Source: Cryptomeria japonica (Eukaryota > Streptophyta > Pinopsida > Cupressales > Cupressaceae). From it: a stretch of DNA of 64,000 nucleotides. The translations under genes and the position numbers were made by a program. Location of the stretch: the NCBI RefSeq assembly GCF_030272615.1, contig NC_081406.1:237313922-237377921 (forward strand). Reading direction: 5' to 3'. Within the stretch, counting starts at the first letter, position 1, and each line of letters starts with the position of its first letter. Positions 11,700 through 21,989 of this stretch are shown here, in pieces. Under the pieces are notes generated by a model. The model was not told where the DNA came from. It saw nothing but the letters and a program-made list of their open reading frames with translations, and did no database searches.

Positions 11700-12980
11700 T
11701 ATTATTTTATGATGTGATGCATGGATGATGATTATAGATGTATTGTGTTGAGCTATTTGTGATGCATGATGGATGCCTATATATTTCTATACTTATGATG
11801 TGCTAATGACATGTTGATGGATGCAGGATGGATATGCATGCAGGTGTTTATGATATGTTATCGACTCTTTGATGGATGCAAGATGATTGACTATGTGGAT
11901 GCATATGTTTTTGAGATTTTATGATGCGTTTATATATGTATATTTGTATGATGTGCTGTTTTGAGATTTTTCTGATGATTTGAGAATGCATAATGTGATT
12001 TAATGGATTAATCTAAAATGGATATAGAATGCAATTTATAATGAAGTGGATATACACACTATAATGGATATCCTGTAAAATGGGAAATGCAACAAAATTT
12101 GGAGGCAAACTAGGTGATAAAAATGCAACAAAAATTTGAAATGCAATCTAAATTATTAATGTAATAGATAAAAATGAACCTATATGAATAATGCTATTTG
12201 TGAATATGCCAATCATAATACAATGACCTTAAGATAGGATAGAAGAAATAGGAGGAGAAAAATTGAAGACTCCATGGGGATGGTAGATGGGGAGAATTGA
12301 GGATTTGATGATAATGCAAAACATAAATGATAGGGGGGGGGGGGGGGGGAATTATGCACAAAAGATGTGGAGAGCCAAACTAGTTTGATATTGCCCTAGG
12401 TAACCCGCACCACTGATTATAGAAACCGAGAGCCATGAGAAACCCAAGGCATGGACTAACTCACAGAAAAGTAATAATTCCCTACACACAACTATGCAAG
12501 TGTTGAAGAACATTGATACAAAGTTGTGGATGCGTGCAAGGAAAACCTCAAGCACACAGACATCCCTTGTACACGACAAGGTAAGTATTGATAAACATTG
12601 GTACCAGGTTGTTGGTTCATACAAGAGAGATCCCATACACGCCATACCATGAAAACATGCCCCAGTATACACCCATCATAAACATACCTGGATATGGAGG
12701 ATCCAGACAGTCATAGATAAGAGAAATCATAGGGCAAAAGATGCAAGTCGAAAATAAAAATCCAAAAAATCAAACAAGTCATCCATACATGACCAACCGT
12801 CGTCTCTTGCCAAGAGTAGAATTAGGATAAAATATTTAAATTGCCAAGTGAGGGAAGGATTCATCCCAAGGGCAAAGGATAAGGTGGATAAGATTGACTA
12901 GGCAATTGACCAAATGACCATGAGGATTGTCCCGCGGATGTAGGACTGACACCAAGACTTGATGAAGCTTACATGGAGGC
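11700..12980. other. Non-coding stretch downstream of the Tat-like element
   Basis: No convincing gene. The minus-strand open frame at 12,352-12,672 lacks motifs. By position this should contain the 3' LTR of the Tat-like element whose integrase ends at 13,510. I could not find a matching 5' LTR copy in the window, so no boundary is given. Confidence 0.4.
12333..12349. repeat. 17-base G homopolymer
   Basis: A run of seventeen G on the plus strand, in otherwise mixed sequence. Its length is likely to vary between reads or individuals. Confidence 0.9.
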
Positions 12981-12982
12981 AC

Positions 12983-13080
12983 AAGCTCAGTAAGCGGGAC
13001 AAAGCTCAGTTTGACGAGATAAAGCTCAGTGTGATGGGGGAAAGCTCAGATTAATGAGATAAAGCTCAGATTAATGGGTT
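12983..13080. repeat. 20-bp tandem repeat (AAAGCTCAG units)
   Basis: AAGCTCAG recurs at 12,983, 13,002, 13,022, 13,042 and 13,062, a period of 19-20 bp, with variable 12-bp spacers. It sits about 430 bp beyond the integrase stop, in the 3' region of the Tat-like element. Confidence 0.75.
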
Positions 13081-13509
13081 TTATCCTTATTCATGATTTA
13101 GGCAAAGACTCATTATCATGCAAGTGATCATTCTGTGGAATGCAGCTGAGTGGGTGGATGATGAATTCTATGGCAGGAGGATTGGGTGGTAGCAAACATG
13201 GACATCTGATGGGGAGTGAGTCTGACTTGATAGATGATGGATCCAGATTATTTACCTTGACGCTTGCACACAGGTTTTCACCAAGGTACTTGCCCATAGC
13301 GCCACAAAGTGGTTTTCACTGATGGATGAATTGATTTTTTTCTTTACTTTTTTTTTTCACTTCTTTTTTTTGTCACAAGGCGCCTATTTACCAGGTTTTC
13401 ACAAGAGTGACAACTTTTTTTAGGATCTTTTTCTCATTTTTATTTTGTACTTTTCTTGATTTTTTTTTGAATTTTTGAGATTTTAAGACAATTGATGACC
13501 TTCTGAGGA
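13081..13509 (-). other. 3' untranslated region of the Tat-like element
   Basis: Read on the minus strand, the word GTGAAAACC occurs three times (near 13,270, 13,310 and 13,395), alongside GGCGCC or GGCGCT words and long A-rich runs. Repetitive 3' regions of this sort are common in Tat/Athila-group Ty3 elements. No gene is seen. Confidence 0.45.
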
Positions 13510-14985
13510 CTAGGCATAGAATCTCTTCAGGTGCATGATGTTCATCGACTCATCCAAGGGATCTCCTTCAGGAGTAGCCAACTGATATGCCCTTGACCCA
13601 TACTTTGTTGTGATCACATAAGGTCCAAGCCAATTGGGCTCGAACTTGTCTTTCTTCTCTCGTTCTTGAAGGTTTCTTTGATTTTCCATAAGGACAAGAT
13701 CACTAACTTCAAACTCTCGGGTTCTAACTTTCTTGTTGTAACTCAAGTGTAGGTGATTCTAATATACCCAGAGATGATTTAAGGCCTTGAGGCACCTTTC
13801 GTCTGACAATTCTAGCTCTTGCAGCATAGCAACTCTGTATTCCTCATCTAGGAGGATGTTCTGCAATGACATCCTTAGGGAGGGGATCTCGATCTCAAGA
13901 GGAAGGACAACTTCAGAGCTAAAGACGAGGGGATATGGAGTGGCATTTGTGGGTGTGCGGATAGAAGTGCGGTAAGCCCACAGAGCAAGATGGAGTTGGA
14001 GGTGCCAATCATGGCCAACTTCATTGACTGTCATTTTAAGAATTTTGATTAAGGTCTTATTAGAAGCCTCAGCTTGGTCGTTACCTTGCAGGTAATAGGG
14101 GGTGGAGAAGCGGTGTTGGATATCAAACTTCTGACAAAGCTCTTTAACATCCTAATTTTTGAAAGTTCTTCCAGTATCTGTGATGATGACCTTGGGGATT
14201 CCATATCGGTAGATCAAATAGTTCAAAATGAATTTAGAGATCTGTTTACCAGTGGTGAAGGTAAGAGGGATGGCCTCCACCCACTTGGTGAAGTATTCAG
14301 TGGCAGTGATGATGAATTTGTGGCCATTGGAGGATGCAGGGTTGATTTTCCCAATGAGATCGAGCTCCCACTATGAGAAGGGCCAAGGTGTGATAAAAGG
14401 CTGCAGATCTTGTGATGGAGTGTGGATCTTGTCACCGTGCTTCTGGAAATGGATACATTTCTTGACATAATTGTATGCATCTACTTCCATTATAGGCCAG
14501 TAGTATCCTGTTCGCAAGAGCTTCTTAGCCAAAGTGAGACCACTTAAGTGTGCCCCATAGATACCTTTGTGCACTTCATGTAGTGCCCATTCAACCTCTT
14601 GTTTGTCTAAACACCTTAGGAGGGAACCATCGAAATGCCTTCTGAATAGGGTATTTCCAAGGATAGTATAACGAGCGCATCGATGAATAAAGGTTTTTTG
14701 TTGGGTTTTGGTGAGGTGTGGGGGAATGGTGTTATCTCTTAGGTAAGTGAAGGTCTCTTGATACCAGGGGGATTCGAGACCAACGAGTACACACACCATT
14801 TTAGACTCTAGTAGGTCATATGCTGGTATGAAGAGTTGCTCGATCAAAAACTCACACTTTTGACTATGTGTCGACATCTGAAGGAGGGAACCAATAGTGG
14901 CCATTGCATCTGCAGCTTGTTGTTGGTACATGGAATATGATGAAACTTGATTGATGTAAAAATGTTTCTTGAGGTCTTCAGCCAT
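13510..14985 (-). pseudogene. Tat-like integrase
   Basis: The start at 14,985 (MAEDLKKHFYINQV) is the first Met of this frame and lies inside the linker from RNase H. The zinc-binding region near 14,480-14,590 has HKGIYGAHLSG and then CIHF, where HHCC integrases have C-x2-C, so the second Cys is replaced by Phe. The catalytic triad can be followed: Asp in LDLIGKINP (about 14,360), Asp in TDTGRTF (about 14,180) and Glu in QAEASNKTL (about 14,070). Stops interrupt at 14,371 (TGA/TAG region), after TFKN (about 14,155) and after LWVY (13,759). The C-terminal part with FEPNWLGPYVI ends at the TAG at 13,510. The enzyme would insert the cDNA in the host genome. This copy is inactive. Confidence 0.85.
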
Positions 14986-14989
14986 ACTG

Positions 14990-15960
14990 CGTTAAGGAAG
15001 AAGCTTGTCATCTTCTGTTTGATACTCATCATTGACTTGTTTAATGAAAAGTTGGAAATCACCATAGACATGTAATTCCAATATCTTCCATTGGATAGCT
15101 AGGCATAGGCCAATGATTAGTGCTTCATACTCTGTGATGTTGTTGGTGCATACAAAAGCTATCTTGTATGATTTAGGGATCGGATCCTTGGGGTGTGATC
15201 AACAATATTCCTACCCCCGATCCATTTTGGGTGCAAGAACCATCAAAGTATAGCTGCTATGTAGAGGATGTAGTGACAATCATTATGAATTCATCTGGAA
15301 ATTCTATGAGGATCGGGCGATCACTTGGAAGCGGAGCATCGACCAGCTAGTCTGCTATTACCTGTTCTTTGATTGCTTTTCTATCCACATATTTGATGTC
15401 AAATTCACTTAACAACATGACCCATTTAGCAGTTCTGCCAGTGAGAGCAGCCTTTGACGAGAGGTACTTGAGAGGGTCGATCTTAGCAATCAATTTTGTT
15501 TTATTGTTAAGCATGTAGTGGCGGAGATTTTGTGTGCTAAAGATAAGTGCTAAGCATGCTCTTTCAATAGGGGTATAATTGAGCTCATAGCCTAGTATTG
15601 TACGACTGATGTAGTATATAGCATGCTCTTTTCCTTGATCATCTATCTATGCCAATAATGCCCCCAATGCCACTACAGTAGCAGATATGTAAAAATGAAG
15701 TGGCTTCCTTGGAACATGAGGCATAAGAACCAGAGGCGATGTAAGATATTCCTTAAGTTTCTCAAAAGCCTTCTGACATACACAGTCCCATTTGAATTTG
15801 GTGTCCTTGCGTAATAGGTGAGCAAATGGGTGACATTTGTCTGCAAGTTGTGAGATGAAGCATCCGATAGATTGGAGCTTTCCTTGGAGATTGTATAGTT
15901 GTCTAAGGACCTTTGGGGGAGGCATTTTCATGATAGCTTTCACCTTTGCGCAAAACAATG
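14990..15960 (-). pseudogene. Tat-like RNase H pair
   Basis: After the RT connection (QKAFEKLKEYL at about 15,770) the minus frame gives the usual Ty3 RNase H wording, YYISRTILGYELNY and LRHYMLNN (about 15,500-15,620). A second RNase H-like start follows near 15,200-15,260: LYFDGS then NGSGVGILLITPQG. This matches the additional, archaeal-type RNase H of the Tat lineage. Several TAG stops and frameshifts interrupt it, and its C-terminal half (NFSLNKSMMSIKQK region, 14,990-15,070) is split between frames. The role would be removal of RNA from RNA:DNA hybrids during reverse transcription. Confidence 0.7.
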
Positions 15961-16760
15961 AAGCCTAAGAGTTTCCTTGATGTGACACCAAAGACACATT
16001 TCTTGGGATTGAGGTATAGTTTGTATTTTTCCAATCTCTTAAAGATTTGCCTTAGGATAGGGATGTGCTCATGTCTTGTCTTGGATTTTCCTAGAAGATC
16101 ATCCACATAATCCTCCATGATTTTGTGCAAAAGGTCAAGGAAAATTGTTGTCATTTCTCATTGATATGTAGCTCCGACGTTCTTGATACCGAAAGGCACG
16201 ACCCGGTAACAAAAGGTGCCCCATGGTTGTGAATGTTGTTTTGTGTTGGTATTCCTCTGCGATCCTGATCTGACTGTATCCGGAAAATATGTCCATAAGT
16301 GATAACATTTCGTGTCCCACTGTGAGGTCTACAATCATGTCTATGTTGGGAGAGGGAAATCATCTTTAGGGCAAGATTTATTCAAATCCCAGAAATCTGT
16401 GCAAATGTGGATGCCCCTAGCAGCTTTGCTGATAGGTACAACGTTGGATACCCACTCGGGATAGTCTATTGGTTTTATGGATCCAGGATCCAACATCTTT
16501 TGAAGTTGTGCTTTGACGAGGAGTGCAATGTGTGGATGCATCTTGCGCAACTTCTGCTTTACTAGTTTTGCATCTGGATGAACAACAAGATTGTGAACTA
16601 CCAAGTCGGGATCTAAGCCTGGCATGTCATCATATGTCCAGGCGAAATTGATGGTTGTTTTTGTGAGAAAATTGATAAAGTCCCATCTCTCTTGACCCGT
16701 TAAGGACTTGGTAATGAGCACGTTCTTTGGAGTGTCTTCGGTGTCCCTATTGATAATGTG
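15903..16760 (-). pseudogene. Tat-like reverse transcriptase
   Basis: The N-terminal RT region (QKMLDPGSIKPIDYPEWVSN; VVPISKAARGIHICTDFWDL) runs down to the stop at 16,341. The fingers/palm part with LMDIFSGYSQIRIAEEYQHK lies in shifted frames at 16,135-16,340. The catalytic YVDD is at about 16,105 (IMEDYVDDLLGKSKTRHEH), and LNPKKCVFGVTSRKLLGF follows. At least two frameshifts (near 16,340 and 16,150-16,200) and one near 15,955 break it. It would make cDNA from element RNA. Motif order and spacing are normal for a Ty3 RT. Confidence 0.85.
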
Positions 16761-17492
16761 TGTTTCCTCTATTAGTAAAGTTGATCTGTCCTGTTGAGGA
16801 GGAACAATGGTAGGGAGGTCAAGTCCCTCGTCCTCAAGTGCCTGATCCAAGTTTTCATTTTTGGATACACCCTTTGTTTTTACTTTTTTCTCATCCAAAG
16901 GTTCCACATATATCTTTTCACCTAGGGAATCATGATTTTTCTTTTTATTATCTTTTTTGCAACTAAGTGCATTGGCCTGACTACCAAAGTATCCTTTTTC
17001 AGTTAATTGGATCCCATGAACTTTGTTGCAGTCTTCTAAATTGCACATATTCAAGAGATTCATGAGAGCATTGTCATTGGCGCAGATGTCTAAAGCGGGT
17101 TTGTCTCGTTGGTCCCAATCTATAAGGTCGGGGTGAACGAGTTTCAGTTTGTGCAGGGTGGAAGGGGTTATGGGGGTGATGGTGTTGACGTGGGTGTCAA
17201 AGAAGATGCCATCTTCGTTATCAAAAGGCATTTCATGGAACTCCTCTTCATTAGAGTCTTCGACCTCCAAAGAAGGACTTGAAGGGTCACCAATAATAGT
17301 GATCTTAGGCACTGGAGTATAACCCAAGCCCCTGTTATACTTGTATGAGATGGGATTTATTGGTGCTTTGGTTCCTTTCTCTTCCGGCTCCAGGCCGTGT
17401 CCTTTATAACCCATCTTCTCCACTATGGCTGATGCTTTTGGATACATCTTCTTGGGTATTTTTTCTAGATCTTCATCTTCTTCCTGGTACAA
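16761..17492 (-). pseudogene. Tat-like protease-RT linker with G-patch-like segment
   Basis: Open on the minus strand from about 17,492. Near its start it has AIVEKMGYKGHGLEPEEKG, which resembles a G-patch (Gly-rich RNA-binding motif, MGYxGxGLG). A long acidic low-complexity region follows. G-patch-like motifs at this place are known in some Ty3 elements, though only part of the Gly pattern is kept here. A frameshift separates it from the protease above (near 17,507). Confidence 0.55.
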
Positions 17493-17506
17493 CCATGAAG
17501 AAACAT

Positions 17507-18450
17507 CTATCTCAAGACTTTCCTCATCAAGTGGACCCCATTGTTTGAAGGTAGTATCCTTACATAGTATAACAGGTTTTTGATCTTTTTTATTTCTTTG
17601 GGCTTACGAAATGACTTAGGAGACAAGGGGAGATTGCCTATTAATAAGAAATCCTCGAGTTTGTATTCTCCATAGCCATTGCCCAGGATCTTGACTTTAG
17701 GCTCTGTTTGAGATGAGGTGGAGGCGACTTTAGATGTGTCAGATGGGGGAGTCAGAGTAGGTCTATTTAACGAGCAATGATATGGATGTTTCTCCTCTAA
17801 GAGCTTGCAATATTGAAAGGGTTGTGGATCACCTTTGATAGTGATCTCTCTACCATTGAAGGGTAATTTGATGCATTGATGATAAGTGGAAGGAACAACT
17901 TGAAGGGAATGAATCCATGGGCGTCCGAGGAGGATGTTATAGGGGAGATCAAGATCCAGGATTTGGCAAGGGGTCTCAATTGTAACGGGGACCACTTGAA
18001 GAGGCAAAGTGATCATTCCTTAAAAAACCCTTTCTGCATCATCATAGGCTTTGATTGTGATTCTTCCCGACGTATTAACAAGGTCCTAAGAAATCCCCAA
18101 TTGCTTTACTAACTTATATGTACAAATATTGAGTACAGATCCACTGTCTATCAAAATGCATTTAACCTTGTGTTTCTGGATAAGGGCCTCAATATGCAAT
18201 GGTTTGTTATGGTCCTCATCTGCGGGAGCGTCATTATAAGTGAAAACAAGGTGTTGTTGGGCAGCAAGATTTCCAATGAGGGCTTGGAATTGGGCAACAT
18301 TGATGTTGTTGGGGATACACAGCTCAAGGAGGGCTTGTTCCAAAATCTCCTTATAGACAAGGGAGGTCTTGAGGAGCTCTAGGATGGAGATCTGTGCGAG
18401 GGTCTTCCCAAGATGATCAAGGAGATCATATTGGCGAGTGGATGACATGG
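17507..18450 (-). pseudogene. Tat-like aspartic protease
   Basis: The frame starts MSSTRQYDLLDHLGKTLAQI (18,448). The active-site motif is IDSGSVLNI at about 18,145, the D-S-G triad of retroelement proteases. LPYNILLGRPWIHSL at about 17,930 is the ILGRPW-type conserved strand after the active site. One TAG after KQLGIS (18,086) and one after ERVF (18,017) interrupt it. The protease would cleave the element polyprotein. Confidence 0.8.
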
Positions 18451-18469
18451 GGGGCGGGTTCGGCGAAGG

Positions 18470-18715
18470 AGGGACTCCTTGGACAGTTACTCTCCCTCAG
18501 CAGGTAGTTACATTGCAGTCATTCTGAGAGTGGGATGCGGAAGGTGTGGCGCCTTGAATGGATATCTTGGCAGGATTAGGTCTGCTTGCTGGTTGAGACA
18601 GGGTGGGATCACCTTGGATAGTGATCCTAGGTTTGCTTTGGGAAGGGGGAGGGTTAGCTCCTTGGATAGTGATGACATTGACATGGTTATTTGCAGGCTC
18701 TATGTGACCCACTAA
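18470..18715 (-). repeat. Protein repeat ITIQG-x-x-P between gag and protease
   Basis: On the minus strand the frame reads VITIQGANPPPS, RITIQGDPTLS, KISIQGATPSAS and, after one TAG, RVTVQGVPPSP. That is four diverged copies of a 20-30-residue Pro/Ser-rich unit. Similar short words (EITIKGDPQPF at about 17,840; KITIIGDPSSPS at about 17,300) recur further along the polyprotein. Confidence 0.65.
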
Positions 18716-18829
18716 AAAGTCAAATCCCATTATATGATTGGTGTAATCGTAGTTCATGACATTAGATGATGAGCCCTTGCCTTTGCAATGCTTCAGGAAA
18801 GGTTCCCGGTACATCTTGATTATTATTAC

Positions 18830-20778
18830 CAGGTTTTGATGTCGCTACTTCAATATCACCCTTATCATGAGCTCTTGTATGTAGATCTTCAACTTCATAC
18901 ACTTTCATGTATCATGCCCATTGATACGATTATATTCACAATACTCATTCTCATTGTACCACCTAGGATTGGGTTAATTAGGATCAAACGGGCGAGTTAT
19001 TGGAAAAATGACCGCACCCACTTGGACAAGCTTTTGGAACACAACTTCAATGGGCTCGAAAAGAGGAGTATACTCTCTTGGAGTCTTATTGTTGGATCGA
19101 GGTGGTCGCTCCTGGAATGAAACATTGTTGGGAGGCCTTTGAGATTTATTTTGATTGTTTTGATGAATATTGAATTGGCGATTAGTGGTGGTGGGCTTTG
19201 GAGAAGCGACCATGGTCTGAACCCGCTTTGCATCAGTAACACCATCGTTGACTATGTTCTTGTTCTTAGACCAAAATTTTGGTTTGTCATTGTGATAAGA
19301 GGAGGACTTTTGACTTGATTTTTGATAATGTTTTAGGGTATCATCCTCTAACAAGACACTTTCAAGGGCTAGGCCCTTGTCAGTCAACTTCTGGAAATAC
19401 TTTATGCATTGAGATGTCAAGGGTTTTGACAGTTCGGGCACCAGATTTTTCTAAAATAATTCAATTTGATGTTGTTCTGGCATATCCCACTGGAATTTCT
19501 TGATAAGGTGTCACCTCCTTTGCAAGAAGTTAGCAAAAGTTTCTCCAGGCCTTTGTTTCGTGTTACAAAGGTCCATCATAGAAATATCATTGACAATGTT
19601 ATAGGCATAGTGGGCCACAAACTTTTCTCCTAAGTCTGGAAAGGAGGTGATATAATCTTGAGGCAAGGATGAGAACCATGCAAGAGCATCTCTTGTGAGA
19701 CTCTTAGGGAAGAGCCTACGAAGATATAAATCGCTATAGGAGACTTCTTGACATAAGATATGAAACTCACAGACATGGTCTCGGGGGTCCCCTTGGCCCT
19801 CATACTTCATGAACTTAGGCATCTCAAACCCTGGTGGGTAAGGTGTGATGGATATCGACGGGTCATAAGGAAAAGGACAAAATTCCTCAAACGAATAAGG
19901 TTTTCTCTTGTTTGTCCCTACATGTTCTTGATGATGTTTTTCATGTCCTGGATTTCCTTGATGACATCTTGTTGCGGGTTTTGGACATGATGGATTGTGC
20001 TTGCCCCTAGTATCGGATGAGTCATGGAAGGTGTATCAACACCACTAATATATTGATATGATGAAGAAGCGGGGATGTGAGATGTGATGACTGATATCAC
20101 GAGGACTTGAGTGACAATTGGTTGCGACTTGCGAATTGTTGTGATGGGAGGAAGCGAAGCATGGATGAAATTAGCGGTATTGTTGAAAGGAATGGAGGAT
20201 TGTGGAATAGAGACATGTGGTCGGGTAGAAGAAGATGACATAAAATCATGTTGGAGAATAGATGAGATCGGATTGGATATTGGCATGGATGTCAGGAAGG
20301 AGGAAGGTGGGATGGAAGCCATGAGGATGGATACCACAGGCACTATTGATTGGGGTTGAATGATAGGCAGGGGCACAATTGGTTGAGGTTGAAGAATAGG
20401 TGTGACGATGTGAGCAGGAGCAAGTTCTCCTTGTGATTGTTGATCAAGAATGGATTTATCAAAATCAGGGGGGAGGCGAGCTCCATTTTCAATAAGAGTC
20501 TTTATAAGGCCACTAGGATTATGTCAGATGAATTTCTCCATCATTTCTTCATTGTATGAATCTTATAGGAATGTTTGCACTTCCGGGGAGAGGTCATCTT
20601 GATCAACCATGTTAGGGTCCCTTTGTGGTTGGGGATAGAGGTCATCTTGATCAACCATGTTAGGGTCCCCTTGTGGTCGGGGATATTGAATATTGGGTTG
20701 CGCACTTTGTGTAGGATCTTGTGTGGGGTCTTGATATAGGACACTAATGTTCGGCATGCCATATTGTTGTTCGGCCAT
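18830..20778 (-). pseudogene. Tat-like gag
   Basis: ATG at 20,776-20,778 (MAEQQYGMPNISVL) is the first in-frame Met after an untranslated leader, so I take it as the start. An N-terminal low-complexity Pro/Ser/Ile region runs to 19,918. The gag core follows (19,511-19,822 and onward) with FPKSLTRDALAWFSSLPQDY, KFVAHYAYNI and RPGETFANFLQR, the pattern of the retrotransposon gag domain. A basic Asn/Lys-rich region follows (19,000-19,250). Stops at 20,563, 19,918, 19,511 and 18,974, and shifts between frames, make it non-functional. No clear CCHC zinc knuckle is seen, which is usual for Tat/Athila gags. Confidence 0.75.
20591..20686. repeat. 48-bp tandem duplication in gag
   Basis: Two copies of a 48-bp unit start at 20,591 and 20,639 and encode the repeated word DPNMVDQDDL on the minus strand, in frame. 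A coding duplication near the N-terminus of the Tat-like gag. Confidence 0.8.
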
Positions 20779-21984
20779 CTTTTTATTTTGGTATCAAGTT
20801 GTGACCATACAAGAATAGCCTTAGAAATATTGATTGGAAGAAAAAGGCTTGGTGAAAGGACTTAGCTAGGATTTTAGATTTGATGAAATTGGATACATTG
20901 ATTGATGGGGTCCTTGGATTAGGACACGAGTTTGATTAAGATTGTACCTTAGTCCTTGGATGAGGATTTTAGGTGGGAGATGTTGATGAAACCAAAAGCA
21001 AGGTAACGACCAAGTTGGGTAAAATGTAGACCTTAGGATAATGATCAAAGTCTCTTTTGTACTAAGGACTGACTAATGATCCAAAGAAAAATAAAGACGT
21101 AGGATAAGAGTCTTGATCGACTCAAAGGATGAGGCAAAGGTACTTGGGGGGATTCTTTCCCAAGTACAAAGGCCAAATGATTAATTGATTAAAGATGAGG
21201 TCTAAATAAAATTTCACAAGGCATAAAACCTTAGCGTGAGGTTGTTTTGATTGAAGGATGATTGATTGAAGATTAATTTGATCAAATATGATTGATTAAA
21301 GATTGATTGATGTGCCAAGTCCTTAGAAAAGGTTAGTGATGAAAGATCAAAGAAGGGTGATAGTGATGATCAGAAGAATTAGACGAGTAGATTATCCTTG
21401 ATATGGCAATGACTCAATAAGTGATACGTTCAGATGGCAAATTGTATGAAGGTATGCGACCACCCTAACTTTGATGATAGTTGGTATTGAAAGACAAGTC
21501 GGATCCTTGGTGTAAAGCCCAGACTCTTAGTTCATCACTTGCATTAAACTCATTGTTATGACCATGAATATAATTGTGATATCAGTGCAAAAAGGTCCTA
21601 TGCTTGAGCAAGAGTTTGTGGTTGGTATACCAAAACTTTCAACATCTAATGAGTTGCGCTTGTGTGAGATTCTTCTTCTTGATTGGATGATGGATTGACT
21701 TCTCAGGATGCTTGTACAACTTAGGCTTATGAAACACGAGGCAAACAAAGTTTCGACATAGTTTGACTTGTTGGAAAATTTGGACTTAAGTGTAACTTGG
21801 ACTTGATTAAGGTTGGTTCAGAATTGGACTAGGATGTGACTAGGATGAAAACTAGGACATGAATTGGGTATGAATAGAACATGACGCGGGGATGACTAGG
21901 GTCTATGACTTGGACTAGACTTGACTTGGATTATGATGTGATAAAAGGTGACTTGGACTTGGACTATGATGGCTAGGATGTTGA
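20779..21984 (-). other. 5' untranslated region of the Tat-like element
   Basis: There is no gene. The last 210 bases (about 21,770-21,989, plus strand) are a degenerate repeat of GACTTGGA / GACTAGGA words. TTGATTGATTAAAGAT-type words recur at 21,180-21,320. The chromovirus target site CTTGG lies in the GACTTGGA repeats. Repetitive leaders are common in Tat-group elements. Confidence 0.5.
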
Positions 21985-21989
21985 CTTGG
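21985..21989. repeat. Target-site duplication CTTGG, left copy
   Basis: CTTGG directly precedes the TG of the left chromovirus LTR. The same five bases directly follow the CA of the right LTR at 39,419-39,423. This fixes the element boundaries. Confidence 0.9.

Larger units (their letters stand above)
13510..21989 (-). mobile_element. Tat-like Ty3/gypsy retrotransposon, decayed, 5' part displaced
   Basis: On the minus strand the order is gag, protease, G-patch-like linker, reverse transcriptase, RNase H, a second RNase H-like domain, then integrase, so integrase comes last as in Ty3 elements. The integrase C-terminal wording (VLPLEIEIPSLRM) and the extra RNase H point to the Tat lineage (Ogre/Retand relatives). 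The polyprotein is broken by many stops and several frameshifts. The 5' untranslated region runs from 20,779 to 21,989, where a chromovirus interrupts it with a CTTGG duplication. The original sequence resumes at 39,424. Neither LTR could be delimited. Confidence 0.8.

Noticed and set aside
12352-12672. 106-codon minus-strand frame with Cys-rich translation
   Set aside because: No motif, no neighbour support and odd composition. It lies where LTR or untranslated sequence is expected.
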